Positions 24,475 to 36,590 of a DNA stretch of 64,000 bases are shown in pieces (position 1 is the stretch's first letter; each line of letters opens with the position of its first letter). Below the pieces are notes generated by a model. The model searched no databases. It was not told where the DNA came from and worked only from the letters and a program-made list of their open reading frames with translations. The position numbers and the translations under genes are program-made. Source of the stretch: Branchiostoma floridae. Its lineage: Eukaryota; Chordata; Leptocardii; Amphioxiformes; Branchiostomatidae. Where the stretch lies: assembly GCF_000003815.2 (NCBI RefSeq), contig NC_049984.1, forward strand, positions 16,226,601 through 16,290,600, given 5' to 3'.

Positions 24475-24800
24475 TCGCCGGCCTCTCTGGGAAGCTTGGC
24501 GATTTTTTTTGGGGGGGGGGGCGGGTTTTAGGTCGATTCGCGATTTTTAACCGGGAATATTATGCCGGGAAAGGAATATATGCCGGGAAAGGAATATACA
24601 CCGGAAAGCTTGTACGGGCTAGGCGAAATTGGCTTCCCAGTACTTCACCGGCCTCTCTGGGAAGCTTGGCGATTTTTTGGGGGGGGGGCGGGTTTTAGGT
24701 CGATTCGCGATTTTTAACCGGGAATATTATGCCGGGAAAGGAACATATGCCGGGAAAGGAATATACACCGGAAAGCTTGTACGGACTAGGCAAAAAAGTG
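24475..24800. repeat. 170-bp tandem duplication with G-runs
   Basis: Two copies offset by 170 bp (about 24478-24627 and 24648-24795) share 'ccggcctctctgggaagctt', a G-run of 9-10, 'ttttaggtcgattcgcg' and three short 'gccgggaaaggaa' repeats. Few substitutions separate them. Non-coding; each G-run is a mutation-prone tract. Confidence 0.9.
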
Positions 24801-27800
24801 TGTTCAATCACTTGTTCAACCTTTCTGACCAAGGACACTTATTTTGGCCAAACTTTTTTAATGGCATGCTCGCATCAGTTTTAGAGTTCCCAGATGATGT
24901 CATTCATATAATCAATGAAGCGGTAGTGCGTCAGTGAAGGATCAAGCCTGTTATACAAGAGCCGAGCTTACCCCATCTTGCTTAAAATTTAATGTAGCAT
25001 TACGTACGTACGTAATACAACATGACCCTCAACCAGTTGAAGAAGAATTCGTCAAAACACGTGCGCAATTTGCTTGGCCGCTGTGCAATGCAGAAGCTGT
25101 TGATGGTACACTAAAGGGCGGTTATAATTACACCGGCCATGTAGACACAGATACAGATCCCAATACAGAAAGAAAACGTGACCACATGTAATCGTTTGAG
25201 TTATCGTTTGACTCCCTTTGGCCGGCTGTACTCCTTGGCCAGCTTTGATACTATCTTATGGCACCGTAGGATCTGCTTGGGGATTAGACCACATGTAAAT
25301 CCAATTGAGTGGAATAAATTTTGCTGTGATCAGTTTGCAATTGAAGTACGCTATTTAATAAGTGTGCAAAATGAGTAAAGGTAATTGACGTGATTGAAGT
25401 TTGTCGGCTCGCTATTTGTACTGTTTAATCAGCGCTCACATATATGTTAGTGTCAGGTAGCTGATGTTAACAAGATTGTCAAGTGTGTGACAGATAATGT
25501 TGGTGGCCATACTTTTAAGCTATACTTTGATATTTTGCAGATTCAATGTTGGCCACTGTATGGTCGCTCAGCGAAAGAGGGCCGTTTTCCTATAAACGTT
25601 ATTCATAACAACATAATAGCCTATGCGATCCGTGAAAAAATGCTGAACCGTCTGTTTTCTGGTGGAATTATTCTCCTAGAAGTAGCAATCATTGCGAAAC
25701 AAGCATTCTGAATTATTCAACCCTTTAAGATGTTGACTACGTACCCAAACCCATATTTTCACCAAATTTTGAGCAATTGTAGCAGCTGTGTACTCTGATC
25801 ACCTCGACTATAACAGCATCACTCATCTTACTTCATCGCTCTATGGCGTAATCCTCGTACAATTACTGCATCGTTAACCAGAGGCAAATCTAATAAAGTG
25901 GTTTTGATTTTCAAAAAATTGAAGTAACACGTTTGGCCGCCGCAGGATATCTTTGATATTGTGTCTTGTTTATTCTGAGTAACTTATCATCAGAGGCCAC
26001 GTGTGCCTGAAGCGGACCAATCATCATCTCGCATCACCGTGAAAAGACACATACGGCGCCAGAGCTTCCCTCAGACACTCTTCACCCTCCAAGAGCTTCA
26101 GTGACGACTACATCGGCATACTTATAGCTCTACCGTTCAGGGTAAGTGTTACTGGTGTATCTATTCGACCTATAGCATAGTTTTTCTCCCACCATCATAC
26201 GCAGCTGTTTTCGAATCGCAGGCCTCAACATTTTGCCTTCTGTTTTCTTGTCTTGACGGTGATTTTCCGTTGATTTCTGGTTTTGGATTGAAGGATCTAG
26301 ATTTAGAACATGTACATTCGGACGAATCCTCATTTAGGTTACTAATTTGATCTACTTTCACCGATTGAGATGTAATATAAAAACATAACTGTGATTTCGT
26401 TACGGAATTCGAGCACTTGGTAAGCCTAAATTTTCGTTGAATGTGTCGTTGTTTGTTACTCTCCAAGCAGAGGTTCGACTATGTTTCATGCGTTTCTGTT
26501 GGGCTGTCTATTTTGTGACGATTTCTTTACGTCCACTGGCCGTCGAAAACAGTCGGAGCCAAACGTCTTCTTAGAAGGTATGGTTATTAGAAGTAGTTGT
26601 GTGCGACGCTCACGGCTAGGATTATGTTGTCGTTCATGCAAAGTGCGGATCTCATTCATTCATATCCTACCTACCTGTTGAATATACAACGTTCTAGGGC
26701 ACAAGCCTATCAAACATATCAAAGTATTGTTTCCAAAATCTGCACCTTTGCGTTGAACAGTTAATATTTTTCCGTTTATACAAGAGTTTTATGTCATGCA
26801 GCAAATTGTATGATTTAACAATGTGTAAAACACATGGTATGGACAGATGTGGTTGATTTCGAATTGTTCAGGTTCAGGTTCAGGTTGTGTCTTGTTAACG
26901 ATGAAGGAGTGTCCATGGCACGTAGTTTACGCTGCTAAGATATAAAATTGGTGATTAGCTTTTGAAGATTGTGCAGATGATAATAAAAGTCTGCATGTTA
27001 TTGTCACATCCATAGAGTTGTCATGACAGCATTCTTCAATTCACGGCTGGTGTGGTGACTAGCTATACTGTATACATCTCTTTTTATTCATTGCAAGCTG
27101 AAAAGAGATAGTAGTGATATACACAAGCTTGTTGTCGTAAGATTAATATCTATCGTTAGAGAAATATGACTTGATATGATATGATATGATAAAAATGCTC
27201 TCTAGCCGCCTTTGCATACAGCATCAATTCTATATAGTATATAAAAAGCCTTTTCGGCCATTTTCTCCCTTTCGCAAGACGACACATTCTTCCAAAAAGC
27301 GACGTTTCTGGGAAAGACTCTTGCAAGAGATGGTCTCCAAATCGAGTACCTCCAACGAGGTTTTGCTTTCAACGGCTTTGCATTGTCGACTGGAAACTGC
27401 GCATAACAAGCTGTAAATGGGTATGCGGGAATAAACCATATGCATGGATCATAGCTCCATTTCACAAAGGGTTTTTTGGCTGCTATCTAGATCTGTATCG
27501 AAAAATGGGCAATAGTAGTTCTGAAGAAATGGTAGGCCTTGGGATATATGGAGGAAGCGTGGGGAATATCCATCTCCTTGGAAAATACCCAGAAGAGTAT
27601 AAGCTTACTGTTAGCAAGTATGAATAGCGTTGGCAACAATGCACCCTATTCACAATGAAGGATGCGGACCTTAAAGCTAAACGCTTTATGTCCACGGTGC
27701 ACAAATGGCGTTTTTCGTTGGCTTTATATGCGGATAACTAAGGGTGCTTCTTTCGGTTTCCCTAAAACCCGAAATGCACATAAAGAATTGTCTATCGGGA

Positions 27801-28779
27801 ACACATGACAATATTGCTATATTTTGGAATAGAAGAAACTATATATGGCCCTGGGTACAAGAAATCACTAGAAAGTACTGGGCAATCTTGGCGACTGGTG
27901 ATGGTAGCCCTCAGTATTTTCTGGTGATAAGTTGTCCCCATGGCCATACATGTATATACATGTACGTTATTTTACTCCAAAATATAGCAATCTGTAATGC
28001 TAACTCATCGAAGTATACTGTATTTTGATAGACTTCTTTATGTGTATCACGATGTATTCCGGTGTATTCCGGTTTTACATAAACCGGGATGATAGGTAAG
28101 AAGCCAGCAGAATACCGGGGTACATCATCATTGAATCCGAGCAACTGACCGTAAATTATCAGTCTGTGGCCGATAATGTTGACCAGTGTAGGCCGAAAAT
28201 TTCTGAAAATCTTGAAGGCAAAACTTTACGTCAAAACAAACCTTGTGGCAAATGATAATAAGCAGGTAAATTTTAGGTTGCAAAATTCAGAGTTCAGAGT
28301 GTAAATTGATTGATGTTTGTTGTTTTTCAGTCAGTACAATGAGGTTATATATTTTTGTTCAATACCTTTGATACATCTTTGTTGAGCAACTTCAAAATCT
28401 ACCTTTGATTCCACAGTACTTCCAATGTACCAAACAAAATTACGCAATTCAAATTTTGCAGTTAGCATTTCAATGTGTTTTTTGACTGATGTTTGTCGTT
28501 TGCCGGTCATTGCAAGGAGGTTACAGCTTTTTGGTCCGTACTTATCTTTGCTGAACCACTTTAAAGACAACCTTTGATTCTACAGTTTACTCAATGTACC
28601 AAACGAAATTAGGTAGATACAATCAAGGAGTTTAGCCTCCTTGATAGAATTGATTGAAGTTGCCGGCTTGTTTTTAGCGCTGGTGAATCAGTGCGACCAC
28701 ATGTTGATGCCAGCTGTTGCTTTCATGACTTCACGGAGATGTCTGTCACTGACACCGGATTCTGGTCTTTCTGTAATAG
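24801..28779. other. Intergenic, no gene seen
   Basis: Only frames under about 100 codons, with no recognisable domain. Small simple repeats: '(ttcagg)n' at 26870-26885 and '(atatg)n' at about 27172-27190. Confidence 0.4.
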
Positions 28780-29361
28780 GGCCTTCACGCTGAAACCGAA
28801 TCAGCAGGAATCGAGCAGAACCAGCCGGAATGAATTATTTGCAAAATTCGTGCCACATTCGGAGCAATTCGGGTGGGAATTCCAAATAGGCCTTGAATCC
28901 CCTTCACACGAGAAGGAATGAGCCAGAATGCCGTCAGAATGAAAATTCTTTTCTATTCCTGTGCATTCGAAGTGTATTCTAGACATTCCGACTACATTCC
29001 AGATATTCTTCCGGACACATTCGGGCAGGATTCAAGATGGGCTTGCCGTTTCGATTCTCCATCGAATGAGATACGAATGTTTCGAATAATGTTGGAATGC
29101 CGCAGAATGCGGTCAGACTGCAGTAGGAATAGTTAGAATCCACTTAGAATCCACTTTGAATGCCATTCGATATTTTTCCACTTGGAATGCACCTCGACAG
29201 TTTTTAACATGTCAAAAACTTTCGGGCTAGCCAAAAGAACAGGCGCGAATAGCTGGAATGCAGTTAGAACGCACTACGAATTGTCAGGAATTGCCAGGAA
29301 TAGAAAAGAATATTCATTCCGACGGCATTCCGGCTCATTCGTGCTCTCGTGTGAAGGGGGC
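28780..29361. mobile_element. Foldback/MITE-like element, GAATGC-rich
   Basis: The core arms are 28899-28960 and about 29300-29361. The left 'ccccttcacacgaga' pairs with the right 'ctcgtgtgaaggggg', and inner blocks 'gaatgagcc', 'gaatgccgtc', 'ttcttttctattcc' also pair. The interior is dense in 'gaatgc/gcattc' words. A second 'ggccttcacgc' terminus-like block near 28780 suggests a nested or larger element. No long open frame; target duplication not resolved. Confidence 0.7.
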
Positions 29362-30259
29362 TTAAGACGTTATTGACGAGTAATGTTTTTTTTTTTTTAT
29401 ATTAAAATCTTCTCGACTAAAAATTTATTTTCTATATCTATCAAGAATTGAAAATTCTGACAACGGAGGCGCGTTGTTACTTTTACCGGAATGATCTATT
29501 AGCCAATAAAGTAGGCAAAAACTAATTTCCTTCCTTAAAGCCCCAATTTCAGAAGACGGCAATCCCGCTAAGAACTTGCTGATCATGGGACTTCATTTCG
29601 AACTATGTGGTCCTTGTCTTCATAATTGGAATATCATGTAAAATATAAAATAAAAGACGACAAAACGCACAAAGCGTAAAAAAAGGTTAAATTTGTTGTT
29701 TGAATTTGTTGAGCGTTCGGTCGCCCTCCTCATGGAGTGTACACAATGTATAACAGACTGCTTCAGACAATCTGTATCCAAGATGTTCCACGTAACGCAC
29801 GAAGTAAATGAGAATGTGTTCAAGAGATGGACTTTGAATTCTAGGAGGTCCTCGAGGTATGCATGGAACGTTCAGCGCAGTGCTTTATTGTGGAATGGGT
29901 TTACTCGAGAAGCGTCATCGCCAAGCTGGATGATGGTGATAAATGGACAGCTAACGCTGCAAAAGCCTCTCTGGCCGTGGCAGAAATAGACTGCCAAAGC
30001 TTTCATGAGCTTCCTGGTGACTGTAGATCTTTGCGAATCGTGAGGCGTTCTTCCAACAATGCCACTGGACTTTGCATTTTAATTGAGTGTGCTCAACCTT
30101 AGCAATGTAGTTAGTTCCCCATATATATATATATATACCTCTGACCAAGGTCTAATAGTTAAGCTACGGTCCTATTTGGAAAAAGGGACCCTTCTTGGTA
30201 GTTTACCGGTTGCGCTTTCGGGTGTGGCCCTTACGTGGCCTTCTGGGACACCGAACTAT

Positions 30260-31047
30260 TTTAGGGCACGGCAAGGCCCCTGATTTTTTAAAACTCGGAG
30301 TTAAGATCAACCCGGTCCCCGGCAACAAATAGACAACGTAGGCTAATTGTGAAAACACCGAGATAAATACAATAGACTACGCACCTCTGTAGAAACAGTC
30401 CGGATACGGCCACACAAGTTTTTCGTGCATCAAAACATAGTGCAGGTCAAAGACCTTCAAACAATACATCAAGATATGATGTGTTGGCTGAATCCGAACT
30501 TGTGCAAATATCACGGAGTTAACGTATCACCGATGTAAACCTTAAAGGCACACCGGGAGGCACGTCTGGTAAGCCGCCGGAGTCATCAACTCCATTCGGT
30601 ATTTCTTCGTAAGTAAGCGTTTCGAAATTCTTATTTCTTTAGCAAAACTATTCGAACTCCTCCATACCTGCCTGGCCCATGGAGAGGCAGTGAGAAAGAA
30701 TATTTAGGGCACGGCAAGGCCGGAGCAATACAATGGTTGCTGGTTAAGATCAACCCGGTCCCCGGCAACAAATAGACAACGTAGGCTAATTGTGAAAACA
30801 CCGAGATAAATACAATAGACTACGCACCTCTGTAGAAACAGTCCGGATACGGCCACACAAGTTTTTCGTGCATCAAAACATAGTGCAGGTCAAAGACCTT
30901 CAAACAATACATCAAGATATGATGTGTTGGCTGAATCCGAACTTGTGCAAATATCACGGAGTTAACGTATCACCGATGTAAACCTTAAAGGCACACCGGG
31001 AGGCACGTCTGGTAAGCCGCCGGAGTCATCAACTCCATTCGGTATTT
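30260..31047. repeat. 443-bp direct duplication with 305 identical bases
   Basis: 30300-30604 and 30743-31047 appear identical by eye. A 19-bp match just before (30260-30278 and 30703-30721) keeps the same 443-bp offset, but the 21 bases between are completely different in the two copies. Non-coding. Either a very recent tandem duplication or two haplotypes joined in the assembly. Confidence 0.9.
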
Positions 31048-31711
31048 TCATATTTCATTTTACTGAGGAGTCATTGCTCTCTTTTTCTAAGATAAAGACA
31101 GATATGGGTAGTTTGTGTGTTTGCCACGCCTGGTGATCAGTGAACTGTGATCGTGTAACGGCCATGCACAGCTGCGTGTCTAGTGAATCAACTCACAAAT
31201 TGCAGTGAGCAGCTGTACATACTCGTAGATGGCAGTTTCTTTCACGCTTTTCTTTTGGCAATTGTTCCAGTATGGCTGCTGAGGGCTTTTGGTTCCTTCT
31301 TTACGGGTAGTTTACCATTTCCAGTTCAGCTAAAAGGTACTGGTAACCATCTTTATAGTTTTATCTTTATTTCCCATGCTAACAGTACACCTTCATCATT
31401 GAGGATATGTGTTACCACGATGGTCCATTTGCACAGCGATAGCCCTTGAAAACTTGTGGCAGCTTTTCTTGACGGATGTAACGGTTTCCGCAACAGGTGG
31501 TCAACACTGTGGATTTGAAAGTCGAAAACCTCGTTTATATCTGTGTGGCTTGCGTAGAATTACATGCGAACTTTTGACCAGGAAGCTTAATTCAGCTTCT
31601 CACGACATATGCATTTTCTTGCTCAGACGAGAGACTTCTGGCCTCCAGGTTACAAGAAATATTTTAGAGCTTTTCTTCCTAGTTCAATATAGATTATGCA
31701 GGTATCCCGTC

Positions 31712-31995
31712 AGTTAAAACAAGTTAAAGCCCTTTCCAAGCCAAACGTCTTGGGAGGCGTAACTCAGATGGGACACACAACTCTGTGCAATCACTACTGC
31801 GGATGGCTAGTCCACTGGTAGTGGTGTGTGTTTAACTACCATGCATATATTCCCAAAAGCTGTATGCTAAGCAGAGAAAGAAGCATGTTAAGTTTTAAAA
31901 CTAAAAGTCTTTGGTATGACTCGGGCGGGGATCAAACTCAAGACCTACCGGCTACAAGACGAACACTCTACCCACTCAGCCATTGTACCGGTCGA
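31712..31995 (-). mobile_element. tRNA-derived SINE (minus strand)
   Basis: On the minus strand an A box (TGGCTGAGTGGG, 31971-31982) is followed by a B box (GAGTTTGATCC, 31929-31939) at tRNA-like spacing. A body containing 'gtggtagttaaacacac' and 'tttggcttgg' blocks follows. The head resembles a tRNA but lacks a full cloverleaf, so it is a SINE, not a tRNA gene. Confidence 0.7.
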
Positions 31996-32524
31996 CGGAT
32001 TCCCTCATAATCTGTTAAATGTTAACACTGTTGGAGAAGTCTACGTGTACTCACGTACAGATGGTGCAATCGCATGGGGTAAAACTTTGAGTTGTGTATG
32101 TCAGCACTATATGTATTATGCAAAAACGCACTAGAAGTCATTAAAGTCATTGTGGAGAATGTCAAATGGAAAACAGAACTTCGTACATAGTGAGGTGTTA
32201 GGAAAGAACAGTGCCTGAAGAGAAACCCCGTACGGTTAATACATTACCCGTTGGCGATCCCGTTGGGGACCAAATGACTGATGTAACGCTAATGGAATTT
32301 ATGGTAATTCCTTGCCATTAGCACCGCCGCGTGCTAGAAATGACTCCATTAACGTAACTGCACGTTGATTGGACAAGTCTTCGCCGACTGTTGGCGGCTG
32401 TATATGTTGTGACATTGCCATCAAAGTACACACGCGCACTTTCACGGATTACCGGTGAACTCGATGAGGACAAGGTTGAGGTAAGTATACGTCATCAGCA
32501 TTAGGTTCCAATTAGGATCTAACA

Positions 32525-32745
32525 AAAGAGAGAAAGTTTACTTGGAACTTCATGCCCAAAATGCCAATTGCAAGTACATGGAAAAACATAGGAGACATAC
32601 ATGGCACGATGGACAATTGATTGTCATTATCATGACAAACGATTAAAGAAATACTTGCGTTGGCTATATCTTGACAAGTTGAGTTGGCTTCTTTCTTGGA
32701 GTCCGAGGAAGACGAAATGTTACACTTTTTATGATTCGTAGGTTT
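32525..32745 (+). repeat. Dispersed repeat copy 3 (diverged)
   Basis: 'gaaagttta...', 'tgcccaaaatgccaattgc' and 'gttggcttctttcttgg...gaagacgaa' follow the order seen at 8218-8420 and 17604-17860, with more substitutions. Confidence 0.4.
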
Positions 32746-34431
32746 GTGAAATTTAGAATAAGTGTCTTTCTTTTTGTCTGTAAATGTTGGCATGTCAGGG
32801 TAGGTCGTGATAAACACTTCATCCAACGTCAAGTACATCATAAAAGTTCTTCTGACATAAGAGGGCCAATGGAAGTATGGTTACCAGATCAATATGTACA
32901 AGCTTTCGAGGTCATTTGACATTTCGAAAGCTGTGTATCCACAAGAATGATGCACACTTTTTCATCTATCGGACCGATGAAAGCCGCTGCCCGTCAGCAT
33001 GTGTTCAACCAGAAGGTCGGACCGCACCAGAAGCTTATAATCTTCCTCACAAATTGCAGGGAAATGTAACGGCTTACAGCTGTACAATTAGTTCGCACTT
33101 AAAGGCGAGCAATTTCAAGAAAATTGTCAAGCCTGGGGCTCTTCTTATCAAGATCCATTACCGAATCCAGCCTGAAGGTAGAATCAAGACCAAGTGAGCT
33201 CTGATGGCTCAAGTCGAAAGAGATGGAAATTGATGAGAAAAATGCGTCTAAGTTCTCCTAAAAGCCTCAGAATGGAAAGTTGGCCATGTCTTAGAAGCTC
33301 TCTCCGTGTGATAGGAGAGCGAGCGGAATATGCAACGCACGTTGCATACCACTATTTTTTTTCCTGAGCTTATAGAACTCTTAGGAAACTGCAGCTACCT
33401 CACTTTATACGGCCACTATACTGACATGTAGAACCAGACTTTGCAGAGACTCTTTCAGAGACAAATACCTTTTATAGTTCTAGACCAATTTTAGAGAGTC
33501 AACGAATATGAAAAGATCCACGCTTTCCATGCTTTCAACTGTTTTATTCATTTATATCTGTACGTTACTCCGCCAACAGCCTAAACCTCATAGCATTGAA
33601 ATCACTATGTTGCTGTTACATGGCTTTGATGAACTGTCCCGAAAATGATACAGTGGATTGTTCCTATCTCATATGAATGTCAAAGACATTTGAGGTTGTT
33701 CACCGCTTCTCGCGATCGATTTTTCAACACATCAGGAGCGTTTATGCTCGTCTAAACTTTAGTCGTGATTAGTCGTGGGGATTTCATCTTATATCTGCTT
33801 TACGTTGCTATTTTATTGTTTGGATTTTCTTAACTGTCGATGAATTCGTACTGTGCACAGAGATGTGTGGATATATATGTATATGAACATTTTGGAACTT
33901 TCGGCTGGCGACTTTATCTCACTCACAAATCGTAATCACGCTTCTATTCTTCGTATCTCCAGGTGCCTTTAAGATACGTCACTCTTATCTTGGGTAAGAC
34001 TTATTGCATGGCAAAAGGGCTCACAAGAAGACATGGTGAAAATCTCTTCACCGTCCTCCCATAATACTTTAAGTTCTGGGATTAGCACTACAGGAGTCGG
34101 CCACATGTGAAATCAGTTAATGTCGAAAATGTACATGCATAGCACGTTACACATATCATAGAGGCACCTTATCAGTAAACCCTGTAGCTGAGAAATGGCA
34201 TTGCACCCAGAAACATGGGCTTTTATAATAACTGCAAGTCTGAAACGAATGTTCTGTGCCAATAGCACCCCAGGGAGTCCATTCAGTATGCTTCTCAACG
34301 TCAGAAGACATGCGTTGCAGACACTTAAATCACCCAATTGCCAAGAGGCATTACGTTTGACTCTTCATGATTCTTTCCAATACAGATTGCCGTCTTTGCA
34401 CACACAGTATTCACTGTCTTCAGTAGCGGCA
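32746..34431 (+). other. Upstream region / possible 5' UTR of the receptor gene
   Basis: No TATA box at a useful distance and no coding exon recognised. An upstream in-frame ATG at 34195 would add 79 residues, but the extension has no signal peptide or family similarity, so the stretch next to the gene is more likely 5' UTR. Confidence 0.35.
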
Positions 34432-34941
34432 ATGGCGTCTGTCTCCTACGACGAAATGTTGGCCACACAGCTTCCAAATGTGACATCTTCGATGGCAGCA
34501 ACGGAAAGCGTTTTAGATTATTTCGTGTCATTCGCAACTACCTGGACGCCGACCAACACATCTGATGGCACAACCCACGGAAACATCACAGTCACAACAA
34601 CGCAGCCGCCATTTTCGTACACCGTGTCCGCCATCTTGGCTCTCCTCATCACAGTGGTCATCCTGATGACGGTTTTCGGCAACCTTCTGGTCATCGTGGC
34701 CTTCTGGCAGACCAAGACCCTCCAGACCACCAGTAACTATTTCCTGATGAACTTAGCCGTGGCTGATCTGATGATAGGACTGTTGGCAATGCCTCCTTAC
34801 ACGCCGTACATTCTCACGGGTGTGTGGCCACTGGGGCACTCCATGTGTGTGGCGTGGTTGGCGTTGGATTATTGCATCTGCTCGGCCTCGACTCTGAACA
34901 TCATGGCGATCAGTTGGGACCGTTATCGATGCGTCACACAG
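34432..34941 (+). CDS. H3/H4-like receptor exon 1 (N-terminus to DRY loop)
   Basis: Encodes residues 1-170: glycosylated N-terminus, TM1-TM3 and DRYRCVTQ. It ends CACACAG before donor GTAAAG at 34942. Read-through into the intron meets a stop at 34978-34980. Confidence 0.9.
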
Positions 34942-36191
34942 GTAAAGATATTTTCAAAGTCAACATTGTTTGTTAAGTGATATCTTTTTAAACACTAAAG
35001 CAAAAGTCGGTCATAGTTGTATAAAACAAGTCATTATTATTGGCTATAAGTATATGCTGTGAAACGAACAACCTCTCTCTCACATGATGTTTTATATCAT
35101 TCAACTTTACTTTCTGTATACTGTATTTTCGTGGAAATAAATGAAATAGAATAGAATAGAATAGAATAGAATAGGATAGAATAGAATAGAATAGAAAAGA
35201 ATGAAATAGAATAGAAGGAGGTACTATATTTTGACGCAAAACTTTTGATATGCTCAACATCAGTCTCAAATCAAGGACACTATGTCCTTGGTAAGTATAC
35301 AGCAATCAGAGAGAGCTTATGATTGAAATGTAACTGATTGAATTCGTCTTCACACAGGCTGTTAAATACAAGCTCCATAACTCTAAGAAGAACACGTACA
35401 TCCAAATGGGCCTTGTGTGGATCATAGCCTTTTTGCTGTACGGTCCCGCCATCGTGAGCTGGGAGCACGTCACCGGAAGGAGACTCATCCCTGACCGGAA
35501 GTGTTTTGTACCCTTCCACGACAATTTCCCATTCACCTTCACAGCCTCCGTGGTGGAGTTCTTCACCCCTTTCGTTAGCGTGTCCTTCTTTTACTTCAAA
35601 GTCTACAAAGAAATCCGCGAAAGGGCCAAAGCGAAGTTAAAACGTAAGGACGAGTACAAAGCTTTTCAGTCATCTATTAGAAGAAGGGGTGGGAGGGGGT
35701 CCTCCAATATTGAGGACGTCCCGTCGTCCCTTGCACCGGAAATGACATCGTTAATGACTCTTGCCAGCAGCAGCTCCTCCACAGGTGCTTCCCATAGACC
35801 TTTGCGGGTAAAAAAGAAGACGTCCTATGATCACATGGGTCGGGAACTGCGCGTAGCAAAGACACTCGCCATCGTAGTGGTCGTGTTTGCTATCTGTTGG
35901 ACACCGTTTACAATTTTCACCCTCATCCGAACTCTCTGTTCGTCCTGCATTGTTGACGAGCTGTACGAAGTGTCCTTCTGGTTGCTTTGGCTAAACTCTA
36001 CCGTGAATCCTATCGTTTATGCCGCTTTCCATACCCAGTTCCGGGCAGCGTTCCAGGCTCTCATCTGCCAGTGGTGTAAGATAACTTTCCTGCCGGAACA
36101 AGAGCCCGTAGAGACCGAACAAAATTATAAACCAGGCGTCTCGGTCGTTTGTGAAGAAAGGACGGAGTTTCGGACAGACGAACAAGCTTGA
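34432..36191 (+). CDS. Histamine H3/H4-like receptor (class A GPCR), two exons, 447 aa
   Basis: Seven-transmembrane amine receptor, expected at the plasma membrane and probably Gi/o-coupled by family. CDS is join(34432-34941, 35358-36191); the intron is phase 0. Visible hallmarks: N1.50 (N84), D2.50 (D112), C139 and C219 for the extracellular disulfide, amine-binding D3.32 (D146, LALDYC), DRY (163-165), LLYGPAI in TM4, EFFTPF with E5.46 (E237) in TM5, CWTPF in TM6, NPIVY (387-391) in TM7. The D3.32/E5.46 pair and the EFFTPF, LLYGPAI and SFWLLW strings match H3/H4 receptors better than muscarinic or adrenergic ones. Three N-glycosylation sequons precede TM1 (NVTS, NTSD, NITV). The third cytoplasmic loop is short (about 80 residues) with a Ser run. 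The start at 34432 has G at -3 and +4. The ligand is inferred; another biogenic amine is possible. Confidence 0.9.
35141..35216. repeat. (AATAG)n microsatellite in the receptor intron
   Basis: About 15 imperfect AATAG/AATGA units within the 416-bp intron (34942-35357). Confidence 0.95.
35358..36191 (+). CDS. H3/H4-like receptor exon 2 (TM4 to C-terminus)
   Basis: Acceptor CACACAG ends at 35357; the exon opens AVKYK, matching the position of the AVSYR stretch I recall in H3 receptors. Encodes residues 171-447 with TM4-TM7 and a roughly 50-residue tail; stop TGA at 36189-36191. Confidence 0.92.
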   Translation, partial: AVKYKLHNSKKNTYIQMGLVWIIAFLLYGPAIVSWEHVTGRRLIPDRKCFVPFHDNFPFTFTASVVEFFTPFVSVSFFYFKVYKEIRERAKAKLKRKDEYKAFQSSIRRRGGRGSSNIEDVPSSLAPEMTSLMTLASSSSSTGASHRPLRVKKKTSYDHMGRELRVAKTLAIVVVVFAICWTPFTIFTLIRTLCSSCIVDELYEVSFWLLWLNSTVNPIVYAAFHTQFRAAFQALICQWCKITFLPEQEPVETEQNYKPGVSVVCEERTEFRTDEQA

Positions 36192-36564
36192 GATGATGAT
36201 GAAGAAACGTTCATGGATATTCCGTACTAGTTTGCAGTTCGTGTTGAATTTGTCTTATGATGATATGTGCTTTCGTCACTTGTAATGGTGTCATAATGTA
36301 GCAAGAGATGTGAAGTAGTAGTATTTTTACCTTCGTCTCATGTGAATATTAACACCTGATAAACATGTTGAGTGTTGAAAGACATACCTGCAGAAATGTA
36401 TCGATAAAAATATATAGCTTGATTATACAGTGGGAACGGAAATGTATGCATAATCTATGTATTATTTCATGGACCTAGTTACAGTCATGTTTTTCTTACC
36501 CTTTTGAACACGGCCGTTTTAATTTTCGACGCCTTTTCTTTCGTTACATATATACAGTAGTTTG

Positions 36565-36570
36565 AATAAA
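36565..36570 (+). terminator. Polyadenylation signal AATAAA of the receptor gene
   Basis: First AATAAA downstream of the receptor stop codon, giving a 3' UTR of about 400 bases (36192 to about 36590). Confidence 0.6.
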
Positions 36571-36590
36571 CTTGAAGCTATTAGACATGA

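Noticed and set aside
31183-31449. Hydrophobic 88-codon frame
   Set aside because: Looks membrane-like but has no family match, no splice partners and lies between repeats.
35141-35216. (AATAG)n as a tandem array of interest or CRISPR-like
   Set aside because: Simple microsatellite with no spacers. No CRISPR-type repeat-spacer pattern exists in the window.
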